The notes beneath the pieces were generated by a model that had not been told where the DNA came from, made no database searches, and saw only the letters and a program-made list of their open reading frames with translations. Position numbers and translations under genes: made by a program. From the NCBI RefSeq assembly GCF_004217545.1, contig NZ_SHKY01000001.1, forward strand, positions 4,650,001 to 4,714,000: a stretch of DNA of 64,000 nt, written 5' to 3'. Below are positions 8,909 to 17,826 of the stretch, piece after piece. This DNA comes from Krasilnikovia cinnamomea. GTDB taxonomy: Bacteria > Actinomycetota > Actinomycetes > Mycobacteriales > Micromonosporaceae. Within the stretch, counting starts at the first letter, position 1, and each line of letters starts with the position of its first letter.

Positions 8909-10699
8909 ATGCGCAGTATTGACCGCGTGTCAGGTCGCCATCGCAGGAACTTCAATCTCCGCGGAGCGGGCGTCGTTGGTGCCGCGATGGCGATCGTCGT
9001 CATCCTCGCCGGGTCTTGGCTCGGCTACCGGCAGCTCGCCGACTCCGGCTGTACGGGTTCGATCAAGCTGAACGTCGCCGCGGCGCCCGAGATCGCGCCC
9101 GCCGTCGAGCAGGCCGCCCAGAAGTGGACCTCGGGCGGCGCCCAGGTCAACGGGACCTGCGTCGCCGTCGGTGTCACCGCGATCAACCCGGCCACCATGG
9201 CCGCCGCGATCGCGCGCGAACATCAGGTCACGCTCGTCGGGCTCGGCTCCGCCCCGCAGTCGGTGGAGACGCAGGACGTGTGGATCGCCGACTCCAGCAC
9301 CTGGTTGCTGCGGCTCAAGTCGGAGGCCTCGGGCTTCGTACCCACCGACGGGGCCTCGGTGGCGCAGAGCCCGATCGTCGTCGCCATGCCGAAGCCGGTC
9401 GCCGAGCAGGCCGTCGGCTGGCCGGACAAGAAGCTGGGTTGGAAGGACCTGCTGGGCAAGCTAATGACCAGCAACACGCTGCGCACCGGCATCGTGGAGC
9501 CGACCCGCGACGCGGCCGGTCTCGCCGGCCTGATGGCGCTCGGACAGGCCGCGGGCGCCGGCCCGAACGCCCAGGCGGCCAAGGTCGGCGCGCTGCGGGC
9601 ACTGGCCGCGGGCAGCTCCGCGCTGCGTGACGACCTGCTGCAGAAGTTCCCGCACTCGGGCGAGGCCAACGACATCGCCAGCAGCCTGAGCGCCGCGCCG
9701 CTGTCCGAGGAGGACGTGGTCGCGTACAACGCCGAGGGCCCGCCGATCCAGCTCGCCGCGCTGTACCTGGACCCGATGCCGCCGCCGCTGGATTACCCGT
9801 TCGCGGTCATGCCCGAGGTCGACCTGACCAAGGCGGCCGCCGCGACCGGCCTGCGCCAGGCGCTGCAGCAGCCCGACTTCAAGAACGCCCTGGCGTCCGT
9901 GGGCCTGCGCGGCCCCGACGGCTCGGCCGGCGCCGGCTTCCAGGCTCCCGTGGGTGCCCCGGCGGCGACGCCACCGGCCACCGCCGGCACCTCCGGTGAC
10001 GAGGCCAAGGGCGGGGCGGCCGCCAGCGGCCTCGACGCCGCAGCGCTCAGCCAGGCGCTCGGTAGCTGGGCCGCGATCACCCTGCCGGGCCGGGCGCTGG
10101 CCGTCTTCGACGTCTCGGGCTCCATGCTCAAGGAGGTGCCGACGGCGAACAACCTGACCCGGGCCCAGGTGACGCAACGTGCCGCCGCGGCGGGGCTCAG
10201 CCTGTTCGACGACAGATGGGCGGTCGGCGTATGGGTGTTCTCCACCGAGCTGGACGGCAAGCGGCCCTATCGGGAGATCGTCCCGATCAGCCCGCTGACC
10301 TCCGCGCGCAGTGAGATCCAGGCGTCGATCGGGCGGCTCACCCCCAAGCCGAACGGTGCCACGGGCCTGTACGACACGGCGCTGGCCGCGTACAAGAACG
10401 TGCAGGACAGCTGGCAGCCGGGGCGGGTCAACTCGGTCCTGCTGTTCACCGACGGCAAGAACGAGAACGCCGACGGCATCAGCCGTGACCAGCTGGTCGC
10501 CGAGCTGAAGAAGCTCAACGACCCGAAGCGCCCGGTCCGCATGGTGATCATCGGTATCGGCAACGAGGTGGACAGCAACGAGCTGCAGGCGATCGCGAAC
10601 GCGACGAGTTCGGGTGGCGTCTTCGTCGCCCCGGACCCGGCGAAGATCTCCGAGATCTTCCTGCAGGCGATCTCGTCGCGTACCGGCGCCAACCGCTGA
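8909..10699 (+). CDS. Membrane-anchored substrate-binding and von Willebrand factor A protein
   Basis: 596 residues. One transmembrane segment (about 21-41) is followed by a periplasmic-binding-like domain (TGSIKLNVAAAPEIAPAV to about residue 310), a Pro/Ala linker, then a VWA domain. The metal-ion-dependent adhesion motif DxSxS is complete at residues 401-405 (DVSGS), with LLFTDGKNEN as the later Asp site. The layout suggests an extracytoplasmic protein coupling ligand or protein binding to metal-dependent adhesion. Similar actinobacterial proteins are only named by domain. The 175-base upstream gap is AT-richer than its surroundings, and no clear ribosome-binding site is seen at the ATG. 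Confidence 0.78.
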   Translation: MRSIDRVSGRHRRNFNLRGAGVVGAAMAIVVILAGSWLGYRQLADSGCTGSIKLNVAAAPEIAPAVEQAAQKWTSGGAQVNGTCVAVGVTAINPATMAAAIAREHQVTLVGLGSAPQSVETQDVWIADSSTWLLRLKSEASGFVPTDGASVAQSPIVVAMPKPVAEQAVGWPDKKLGWKDLLGKLMTSNTLRTGIVEPTRDAAGLAGLMALGQAAGAGPNAQAAKVGALRALAAGSSALRDDLLQKFPHSGEANDIASSLSAAPLSEEDVVAYNAEGPPIQLAALYLDPMPPPLDYPFAVMPEVDLTKAAAATGLRQALQQPDFKNALASVGLRGPDGSAGAGFQAPVGAPAATPPATAGTSGDEAKGGAAASGLDAAALSQALGSWAAITLPGRALAVFDVSGSMLKEVPTANNLTRAQVTQRAAAAGLSLFDDRWAVGVWVFSTELDGKRPYREIVPISPLTSARSEIQASIGRLTPKPNGATGLYDTALAAYKNVQDSWQPGRVNSVLLFTDGKNENADGISRDQLVAELKKLNDPKRPVRMVIIGIGNEVDSNELQAIANATSSGGVFVAPDPAKISEIFLQAISSRTGANR

Positions 10700-10708
10700 C
10701 CGCTCGCT

Positions 10709-10747
10709 GACGGCCGCCGCACCCCCATCCGGGGAGCGGCGGCCGTC
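10709..10747. terminator. Bidirectional terminator hairpin
   Basis: A perfect 12-bp stem, GACGGCCGCCGC at 10709-10720 and its complement at 10736-10747, with a 15-base loop and a short T run on the + side. It sits between two convergent genes and probably ends both transcripts. Confidence 0.65.
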
Positions 10748-10761
10748 GCGTTTCCCCGGCC

Positions 10762-11970
10762 TCAGGTGCGGGACAGCCAGGCCGCGGGGTCGGCGTGCAC
10801 CGCGCGGATCACGGAGTCGGCGGCCCCGCGCATCGCGGCGTCCGCGCCGAGCGTGGCCGGGCGCAACGACACGGGCGCGAGATTCGCGGTGAGCACCCGG
10901 CGGCGCAGCTCCTGCTCGAGGCTGGCGCGCAGTCCCGGCAGGAGCGGGGCGTAGCCGCCACCGAGCACGACCGTGTCGACGTCGAGCAGATTGACGACCG
11001 CGGCCAGGGCGATCCCCAGCGCGCTGCCGGCGGCGGCCAGCGCGGCCCGGGTGGCGGGCGCGGCCAGGTCGAGCCCGTCGAGCGCGGGCGCACCGGCGGC
11101 CCGCAGGATGGCCTCCTGCCCGGCGTACAGCTCCAGGCAGCCGGTCCCGCCGCAGCGGCACGGCGGCCCGTCGGGATGTACCGGCAGGTGCCCGATCTCG
11201 CCGCTCCAGCCGTGGACGCCGCGGTACAGGACGCCGTCGAGCACGATGCCCGCGCCGATGCCGATCTCGCCGGAGACGTGTACGAAGCTGCGCGCGCCGC
11301 TGCCCGCGCGCAGCTCACCGAGCGCGGCCAGATTGGCCTCGTTGTCGAGGGTGATCGGCACGCCGGCCAGGGCCGGGACGGCGCCGAGCAGTGCCGCCGC
11401 GGGCACGTCCTGCCAGCCCAGGTTGGGCGCGACCGGAATCAGCCCGTCGGCGGCCACCAGCCCGGGTACGGCCACCGCGGCCCCGGCCACGTCCAGGCCG
11501 TCGGCGGCCGCCCGGGTCCGCAGGCGCCCGGCCAGTTCGCCGAGCGCGGCCAGGGCGGCCCGGGCGCCGGCCGGGCGCTGGTCGGCGTGCTCGACCAGCC
11601 GGTGCCGGACGGTCCCGGTGAGGTCGACGACGCACCCGGCCAGGTAGTCGACGTTGATCTCCAGGCCCAGGGCGGCCGGCCCGGCGGGGTTGAGGATGAG
11701 CCCGGCCGCGGGCCGCCCCGCCCCGGTCCGCGGGGCGGGCTCGACCTCGGCGAGCAGCGCCCCGGCGATCAGGTCGTCGACCAGGGCGGAGACGGTGGCG
11801 CGGGTGAGCCCCGTGGCGGTGGCGACCGCCGCCCGCGACATCGGATCCGGGCTTTCCGCCACCTGGCGCAGGACCAGTGCGAGATTGTGGGCCCGCACGC
11901 TGGACTGCCGCACGGGCACGTCGGCCGCCGCCAGCGGGCGAGGGTGCGCGGCCATCGGGCGGGTATGCAC
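10762..11970 (-). CDS. xylR: ROK family transcriptional repressor (XylR-like)
   Basis: 402 residues. An N-terminal winged helix (about residues 35-85: SRAAVATATGLTRATVSALVDDL) is followed by a ROK sugar-kinase-like domain. The ROK signature and zinc site CRCGGTGCLE are present, as are GEIGIGAGI and HGWSGEIGH. The gene is divergent from xylA with a 77-base shared control region, so it most likely represses the xylose genes and is released by xylose, as for XylR/ROK proteins elsewhere. Start GTG 11970; ATG 11955 is an equally possible start (397 residues). The symbol rests on context. Confidence 0.85.
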   Translation of the reverse strand: MHTRPMAAHPRPLAAADVPVRQSSVRAHNLALVLRQVAESPDPMSRAAVATATGLTRATVSALVDDLIAGALLAEVEPAPRTGAGRPAAGLILNPAGPAALGLEINVDYLAGCVVDLTGTVRHRLVEHADQRPAGARAALAALGELAGRLRTRAAADGLDVAGAAVAVPGLVAADGLIPVAPNLGWQDVPAAALLGAVPALAGVPITLDNEANLAALGELRAGSGARSFVHVSGEIGIGAGIVLDGVLYRGVHGWSGEIGHLPVHPDGPPCRCGGTGCLELYAGQEAILRAAGAPALDGLDLAAPATRAALAAAGSALGIALAAVVNLLDVDTVVLGGGYAPLLPGLRASLEQELRRRVLTANLAPVSLRPATLGADAAMRGAADSVIRAVHADPAAWLSRT

Positions 11971-11974
11971 AGCC

Positions 11975-12003
11975 TTGACAATGCCACACGCCCGCCAAAT
12001 AAT
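11975..12003 (+). promoter_or_regulatory. Sigma-70 promoter of xylA with candidate ROK operator
   Basis: TTGACA at 11975-11980 and AATAAT at 11998-12003 are separated by exactly 17 bases, close to the housekeeping consensus. Two AT-rich direct half-sites, CCAAATAA (11995-12002) and CCAATAAA (12008-12015), overlap and follow the -10 box in an otherwise GC-rich genome. They are natural candidates for the binding site of the divergent ROK repressor. The operator role is inference. Confidence 0.7.
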
Positions 12004-12047
12004 TCAACCAATAAACAAATCGCCCCGCTGATTCCGTGGAGGTAACC

Positions 12048-13235
12048 GTGTCGGTCCAGCCCACGCGCGAGGACAAGTTCTCATTCGGCCTGTGGACGGT
12101 CGGCTGGCAGGCCCGCGACCCGTTCGGCGACGCCACCCGGCCGCCGCTCGACCCGGTCGAGGCCGTGCACCGGCTGGCCGACCTGGGCGCGTACGGCATC
12201 ACGTTCCATGACGACGACCTGGTGCCGTTCGGCGCTCCCGCGCCCGAGCGCGACGCCACCATCGCCCGGTTCCGCAAGGCGCTCGACGAGACCGGCCTGA
12301 CCGTACCGATGATCACCACGAACCTCTTCACCCACCCGGTCTTCAAGGACGGCGGCTTCACCAGCAACGACCGCTCGGTCCGCCGGTACGCGCTGCGCAA
12401 GGTGCTGCGCAACATGGACCTCGCCGCCGAACTCGGCGCCGAGACGCTCGTGCTGTGGGGCGGCCGCGAAGGCGCCGAGTACGACCACGCCAAGGACGTC
12501 CGCGCCGCCCTCGACCGTTACCGCGAGGGCCTCGACCTCCTCGCCCAGTACTCGGTCGACAGCCGGTACGGCCTGCGCTTCGCCATCGAACCCAAGCCCA
12601 ACGAGCCGCGCGGCGACATCCTGCTGCCCACGGTCGGGCACGCCCTGGCGTTCGTGCAGAGCCTCGCCCGCCCGGAGCTGTTCGGCGTCAACCCCGAGGT
12701 CGGCCACGAGCAGATGGCCAACCTCAACTTCATGCACGGCATCGCCCAGGCGCTGTGGCACGGCAAGTTGTTCCACATCGACCTGAACGGCCAGCACGGC
12801 CCCAAGTTCGACCAGGACCTCGTCTTCGGCCACGGCGACCTGATCAACGCGTTCGCGCTGGTGGACCTGCTGGAGTTCGGCGGACCGGGCGGCGGGCGCG
12901 CGTACGACGGTCCCCGGCACTTCGACTACAAGGCGTCGCGTACCGAGGACGCCGACGGGGTGTGGGCGTCGGCGGCCGCCAACATGCGCATGTACCTGCT
13001 GCTCAAGGAGCGGGCCGCCGCGTTCCGCGCCGACCCCGAGGTGCAGGCGGCGCTGCGCGCGGCCCGGGTGGACGAGCTGGCCACGCCCACCCTGGGCGCC
13101 GGCGAGACGTACGCCGACCTGCTGGCCGACCGCAGCGCGTTCGAGGACTTCGACCCGGACGCGGTCGGCGCCACCGGGTACGGCTTCGTCGCGCTGCACC
13201 AGCTCGCGGTCGAGCACCTGCTGCGGGCCCGCTGA
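12048..13235 (+). CDS. xylA: Xylose isomerase
   Basis: 395 residues, the normal length for class I actinobacterial enzymes. Converts D-xylose to D-xylulose in the cytoplasm (and glucose to fructose). Seen: FGLWTVGWQARDPFGDATRP at the N-terminus, catalytic His54 in TFHDDDL, NLFTHPVFKDGGFT, the metal/catalytic segment FAIEPKPNEPRGD, NPEVGHEQMA, and HIDLNGQ. All expected ligands appear present. The start is GTG 12048 with a GGAGG site (12038-12042) five bases away; a GTG at 12036 has no such site. It is followed by xylB after 17 bases and led by a strong promoter. Confidence 0.97.
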   Translation: MSVQPTREDKFSFGLWTVGWQARDPFGDATRPPLDPVEAVHRLADLGAYGITFHDDDLVPFGAPAPERDATIARFRKALDETGLTVPMITTNLFTHPVFKDGGFTSNDRSVRRYALRKVLRNMDLAAELGAETLVLWGGREGAEYDHAKDVRAALDRYREGLDLLAQYSVDSRYGLRFAIEPKPNEPRGDILLPTVGHALAFVQSLARPELFGVNPEVGHEQMANLNFMHGIAQALWHGKLFHIDLNGQHGPKFDQDLVFGHGDLINAFALVDLLEFGGPGGGRAYDGPRHFDYKASRTEDADGVWASAAANMRMYLLLKERAAAFRADPEVQAALRAARVDELATPTLGAGETYADLLADRSAFEDFDPDAVGATGYGFVALHQLAVEHLLRAR

Positions 13236-13252
13236 ACCCGGGGGCGCGGGTC

Positions 13253-14668
13253 ATGAGCCTCGTGGCGGGCATCGACTCGTCCACCCAGTCGTGCAAGGTG
13301 GTGATCCGTGACGCCGGGACCGGCGCGCTGATCCGGCAGGGGCGCGCCGCCCACCCGGACGGCACCGAGGTGCACCCGGACGCGTGGTGGGCGGCGCTGA
13401 ACCAGGCCGTCGACCAGGCCGGCGGCCTCGACGACGTGGCCGCCGCCTCGGTCGCCGGTCAGCAGCACGGCATGGTGTGCCTGGACGCGGACGGCGCGGT
13501 CGTGCGCCCGGCCCTGCTGTGGAACGACACCCGCAGCGCGGGCGCCGCCACCGAACTGATCGACGACCTCGGCGGCGGCGACCGGGGACGGCGGGCGTGG
13601 GCCGACGCGGTCGGCATCGTCCCGGTCGCCAGCTTCACCCTCACCAAGCTGCGCTGGCTGGCCCGCCACGAGCCGGCCGAGGCGGCCCGCGTCGCCGCGG
13701 TCTGCCTCCCGCACGACTGGCTCACCTGGCGGCTCGGCGGCGCCCACGACCTCGATGCTCTGCGTACGGACCGCAGCGACGCCAGCGGCACCCTCTACTG
13801 GTCGGCGCGCACCAACGAGTACCGCCACGACCTGCTGGAACTCGGCTTCGGAAGGCGGCTGGCGGTGCCCCGGGTGCTCGGTCCCACCGAGGTCGCGGGC
13901 ACCCTGCCGGGCGGCGTCCCGCTCGGTCCCGGCGCGGGCGACAACGCCGCCGCCGCCCTGGGCGCCGGTGCCCGGCCCGGCGACGTGGTGGTGTCGATCG
14001 GCACCTCCGGCACGGTGTTCGTCCCCACCGACGCGGCGCCGAACGACCCCACCGGCACGGTGGCCGGCTTCGCCGACGCGACCGGCCGGTTCCTGCCGAT
14101 CGTGGTCACCCTGAACGCCGCCCGGGTCCTCGACGCGGCGGCCCGGCTGCTCGGCGTCGACCACGAGGGGCTGTCCCGGCTCGCGCTGAGCGCACCGGCG
14201 GGCGCCGACGGGCTGGTCCTGGTGCCGTACCTGGAGGGGGAGCGCACTCCGGACCGGCCGCACGCCACCGGCGCGGTGCACGGCCTCACGCTGCGCACCT
14301 CGACCCCGGCCCACCTGGCCCGGGCCGCGGTCGAGGGCATGCTGTGCGCCCTCGCCGACGGCCTGGACGCCCTCGTGCGGCAGGGCGCCCGGACCAACCG
14401 GATCGTGCTGGTCGGCGGCGGCGCCCGCAGCGAGGCCGTACGCCGCATCGCACCCGAGGTGTTCGGCCTGCCCGTCCTGGTGCCCCCGCCCGGCGAGTAC
14501 GTCGCCGACGGCGCCGCCCGCCAGGCCGCCTGGGTGCTGTCCGGCGGGGACGAACCACCGGCCTGGTCGACCGCCGCCCCGCAGCCCTACGAGGCGGACC
14601 GCGTGCCACGGATCAGAGAGCGGTACGCGGGCGCCCGCGACGCCGTGGTGGACCGCGAATCCCGGTAA
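13253..14668 (+). CDS. xylB: Xylulokinase
   Basis: 471 residues from ATG 13253. FGGY-family kinase that phosphorylates D-xylulose for entry into the pentose phosphate pathway. Seen: phosphate-binding GIDSSTQSCKVV at the start, AGQQHGMVCLD, ALLWNDTRS, the second phosphate loop VSIGTSGTVF, and GGGARSEAVRRI near the C-terminus, as in the family. Slightly shorter than the typical 480-500 residues. It is in an operon with xylA and the MFS gene. Confidence 0.94.
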   Translation: MSLVAGIDSSTQSCKVVIRDAGTGALIRQGRAAHPDGTEVHPDAWWAALNQAVDQAGGLDDVAAASVAGQQHGMVCLDADGAVVRPALLWNDTRSAGAATELIDDLGGGDRGRRAWADAVGIVPVASFTLTKLRWLARHEPAEAARVAAVCLPHDWLTWRLGGAHDLDALRTDRSDASGTLYWSARTNEYRHDLLELGFGRRLAVPRVLGPTEVAGTLPGGVPLGPGAGDNAAAALGAGARPGDVVVSIGTSGTVFVPTDAAPNDPTGTVAGFADATGRFLPIVVTLNAARVLDAAARLLGVDHEGLSRLALSAPAGADGLVLVPYLEGERTPDRPHATGAVHGLTLRTSTPAHLARAAVEGMLCALADGLDALVRQGARTNRIVLVGGGARSEAVRRIAPEVFGLPVLVPPPGEYVADGAARQAAWVLSGGDEPPAWSTAAPQPYEADRVPRIRERYAGARDAVVDRESR

Positions 14669-14677
14669 CCTGCCACG

Positions 14678-16084
14678 GTGACGATCCGGGGCGGTGCGGC
14701 GCATCGCGGCTACAGCGTGGTCGTCTTCGTCATCCTGGCCTCCCTGGACAACGTCGCGATCGGCCTGGTCCCGCCGCTGTACGGCAGCATCGCCACCGCC
14801 TTCGACGTCGGCGAGGCCAGGGTTGCGCTGGCCACCACGGCGATGTTCCTGATCAGCGCGGTCGCCTCGGTCGCCTGGGCGTACGTGGGCGACCGCACCC
14901 ACCGCAAACCGGTGCTGCTGGCCGGCACGGCCATCTGGGTCATCGGCACCGCCTGGTCCGGCCTGGCCGGCGGGTACCCGGTCTTCCTGCTGGCCCAGGT
15001 CGTCGCCGCGATCGGGCTCGGCGGGGTCGCGTCGGTCAGCTTCTCGGTGGTCAGCGACCTGATCTCGCCGCGCCGCCGGGGCCTGGCCATGAGCTTCTGG
15101 GGACTCTCGCAGGGTGTCGGCACGCTGGCCGGGACGATGCTCGGCGGGCTGCTGGGCCACGACGACTGGCGGCGCCCGTTCCTCGTGGTCTCGGCCGCGG
15201 GCGTGGTGGCCGCCACGGCGTACCTGCTGACGTACGACGTGCCGCGCGGCGACAGCCAGCCCGAGCTGGCCGGGGTCGAGTACGACGAGCGGATCCACCG
15301 CGACGACCTGCCCAAGATCCTGGGCCGCCGGACCAACGTGTGGCTGATCCTGCAGGGCTTCTCGGCGCAGATCGCGCTCGGCTCGCTGGTCTGGCTGCCG
15401 GTGCTGTTCCGCTCCCGGGCCGAGGCGCAGGGCTACTCGTCCGGGACGGCGGTGCTGGTCGGCAGCGTGTTCGCCACGCTGTTCCAGATCGGCGGGGCAC
15501 TGTCCATTCTGGGCGGTCTGGTCGGTGACCGGCTGCAACGCCGTACCCCGCGCGGGCGGGCCCTGGTCGCCGCCGTGGGTGTGCTGGCGGCCGTACCGTT
15601 CTATGTCGTGCTGTTCTTCGTGCCGATGCGCATCGCCGTGCCCGACGGCGCCGGTGCGGGCACGGTGCTGCGGGCCGTGCTGGCCGAGGTGGTCACCGAG
15701 CCGACCGTGGGCGCCTGCCTGGCCACCGCCGTGTTCGCGCTCGCTCTGACCTCGGCGAACTCGCCGAACTGGTTCGCGATGATCGCCGACGTGAACCCGC
15801 CCGAGCACCGCGGCACGGTGTACAGCCTCGGCAACCTGGTCAACGGCGTCGGCCGGGCCGCTGGCAACGCGCTCGTGGGCGCCGCGTTCCGGGGCCTGGC
15901 GGGCGGGTTCCCCCCACCGCTGAACTACGCGATCGGGCTCGCCGGGTTCCAGCTGTTCTTCATCCCCACCGGGGTCATGTACTGGCTGGCGTCGCGCACG
16001 GTGGCGCGCGACATGGCCGACACCCACGCCGCCCTGCTGGCGGCGCGCGCGTCGGCCATCGAGACCGGCCCGGCCAGGCCGTGA
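14678..16084 (+). CDS. MFS transporter of the xylose locus
   Basis: 468 residues with about twelve transmembrane segments. Motif A between helices 2 and 3 reads GDRTHRKPVL. The closest look is to spinster-type MFS carriers rather than classical sugar porters, since the sugar-porter signatures are not seen. Starting 9 bases after xylB, it is probably co-transcribed and may take up xylose or export a by-product. The transport assignment is inferred from context only. Confidence 0.75.
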   Translation: MTIRGGAAHRGYSVVVFVILASLDNVAIGLVPPLYGSIATAFDVGEARVALATTAMFLISAVASVAWAYVGDRTHRKPVLLAGTAIWVIGTAWSGLAGGYPVFLLAQVVAAIGLGGVASVSFSVVSDLISPRRRGLAMSFWGLSQGVGTLAGTMLGGLLGHDDWRRPFLVVSAAGVVAATAYLLTYDVPRGDSQPELAGVEYDERIHRDDLPKILGRRTNVWLILQGFSAQIALGSLVWLPVLFRSRAEAQGYSSGTAVLVGSVFATLFQIGGALSILGGLVGDRLQRRTPRGRALVAAVGVLAAVPFYVVLFFVPMRIAVPDGAGAGTVLRAVLAEVVTEPTVGACLATAVFALALTSANSPNWFAMIADVNPPEHRGTVYSLGNLVNGVGRAAGNALVGAAFRGLAGGFPPPLNYAIGLAGFQLFFIPTGVMYWLASRTVARDMADTHAALLAARASAIETGPARP

Positions 16085-16105
16085 GCCTTCGCGTACGTCC
16101 CGGGT

Positions 16106-17743
16106 TCAGCGAACCCAGACCGTGACGTCCTGCGGTACCCGGCCGTCGGCGGTGAGCGGTTCGCTGCTCAACAGCACCCGGGCGCCCGGGGGCAGCTCGG
16201 CCGGGGCCGCGCCGAAGTTGGTCAGCACCAGCACGTCACCGGTGCGGAACGCGAGCACGTCGCCCGGCGAGTCGACCCACGTCAGGGTGCCGGTGCCCAG
16301 CGCCAGCTCACGACGCAGCCGCAGCGCCGACCGGTACAGCTCGTACGTCGAGCCGGGCACACCACGCTGGCGGTCCAGCGCGAACTCCGCCCACACGCCC
16401 GGCTGCGGCAGCCAGCTGGCGTCCGAGGGCCCGAACCCGTACGACGGGGCGTCGGCCTCCCACGGGATCGGCACCCGGCACCCGTCCCGGCCCTTCTCGG
16501 TGTGCCCGGACCGGAACCACGCCGGATCCTGCCGGACGTCGTCGGGCATCCGGGTGTCCTCCGGCAGGCCCAGCTCCTCGCCCTGATACAGGTACGCCGA
16601 GCCGGGCAGCGCGAGCATCTGCAGCGTCGCGGCCCGCCCCCGGCGCAGCCCCAGTCCCGCGTCGGGCTGCGGGTCCTCGGCGCCGATGCCGTGCCGCCGG
16701 GCCTCGCCCACGGGGTAGCCCAGCCGGGTCACGTGCCGCACCACGTCGTGATTGGACAGCACCCAGGTGGTCGGCGCCCCGACCGCGCCGTTGGCGGCGA
16801 GGCTGCCCGAGATGACCGTACGCAGCGCGCCCGGAGCCCAGGGCGCCTCCAGATATTCGAAGTTGAACGCCTGGTGCATCTCGTCCGGGCGCACGTACCG
16901 GGCGAGCCGTTCGGCGGGCTGCACCCACGCCTCCGCCACCAGGATCCGCTCCCCGGGGTATTCGTCGAGCACGGCGCGCCACTCGCGGTAGATCTCGTGC
17001 ACCCCCTCCTGGTCCCACATGGGCGGCGGCGGCCCCTCGTGACCGAGCCCGCCGAGAATGGCGTTCGGATAGTGCCAGTCGGCGAGGTCGGCCTGCTTGA
17101 TCAGGCCGTGCGCGACGTCCACGCGGAAGCCGTCGACCCCCCGGTCGAGCCAGAACCGCAGCACGTCGACGAACTCGTCCCGGACCGCCTGGTCCGCCCA
17201 GTTGAGGTCGGGCTGGCTCACGTCGAACAGGTGCAGATACCACTGTTCGGGCTTGCCGTCCGGGCCGACGACCCGTTCCCAGGCGGGCCCGCCGAAGACG
17301 CTCGGCCACGAGTTCGGCGGCTCGTCGCCGCCGGGTCCGCGGCCGTCGCGGAACAGGTAGCGCTGCCGTGCCGGGCTGCCCGGCGGCGCGGCGAGCGCGG
17401 CCTGGAACCAGGCGTGGGCGCGGGAGGTGTGGTTCGGCACCAGGTCCACGAGGACCCGAAGGCCCAGCCCGTGCGCCTCGGCGATCAACTTGTCCGCGTC
17501 CGCCAGGCGGCCGAACAGCGGGTCGACGTCGCGGTAGTCCGCGACGTCGTACCCGGCGTCGGCCTGGGGCGAAGGGTAGAACGGGGACAGCCACACCGCG
17601 TCGACCCCGAGGTCGCGCAGGCTGCCCAGCCGGGCGGTGATGCCGGGCAGGTCGCCCATGCCGTCGCCGTCGCTGTCGGCGAACGAGCGCGGATAGATCT
17701 GGTAGATGACGGCGCTGCGCCACCAGTCGGCGGAGGGCTGCAT
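16106..17743 (-). CDS. GH13 alpha-glucosidase / oligo-1,6-glucosidase-type enzyme
   Basis: 545 residues, the usual length of GH13 alpha-glucosidases. N-terminus WWRSAVIYQIYPRSFADSDGDG is typical of this group. Region I LVDLVPNHTS (99-108), region II GFRVDVAHG with nucleophile Asp209, region III ILVAEAW with acid/base Glu271, and region IV LSNHD with Asp333 are all intact. Hydrolyses terminal alpha-glucosidic bonds of small maltooligosaccharides, cytoplasmic since no signal peptide is seen. It is convergent with the MFS gene and unlinked to a visible regulator. Confidence 0.9.
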   Translation of the reverse strand: MQPSADWWRSAVIYQIYPRSFADSDGDGMGDLPGITARLGSLRDLGVDAVWLSPFYPSPQADAGYDVADYRDVDPLFGRLADADKLIAEAHGLGLRVLVDLVPNHTSRAHAWFQAALAAPPGSPARQRYLFRDGRGPGGDEPPNSWPSVFGGPAWERVVGPDGKPEQWYLHLFDVSQPDLNWADQAVRDEFVDVLRFWLDRGVDGFRVDVAHGLIKQADLADWHYPNAILGGLGHEGPPPPMWDQEGVHEIYREWRAVLDEYPGERILVAEAWVQPAERLARYVRPDEMHQAFNFEYLEAPWAPGALRTVISGSLAANGAVGAPTTWVLSNHDVVRHVTRLGYPVGEARRHGIGAEDPQPDAGLGLRRGRAATLQMLALPGSAYLYQGEELGLPEDTRMPDDVRQDPAWFRSGHTEKGRDGCRVPIPWEADAPSYGFGPSDASWLPQPGVWAEFALDRQRGVPGSTYELYRSALRLRRELALGTGTLTWVDSPGDVLAFRTGDVLVLTNFGAAPAELPPGARVLLSSEPLTADGRVPQDVTVWVR

Positions 17744-17826
17744 ACGCCCAGGCTATCGGCCGGTGCCCCGGGCGCCGCGCGGCTCCCCGGCCGTGACCCC
17801 GGCACCCCCACCCGGCCGCTCGGGCG

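Noticed and set aside
12036..12047. Upstream GTG start for xylA
   Set aside because: The GGAGG ribosome-binding site lies after this GTG and directly before GTG 12048, which also gives the normal N-terminus.
12926..16027. Minus-strand reading opposite xylA-xylB-MFS
   Set aside because: Same kind of shadow, without any recognisable domain.
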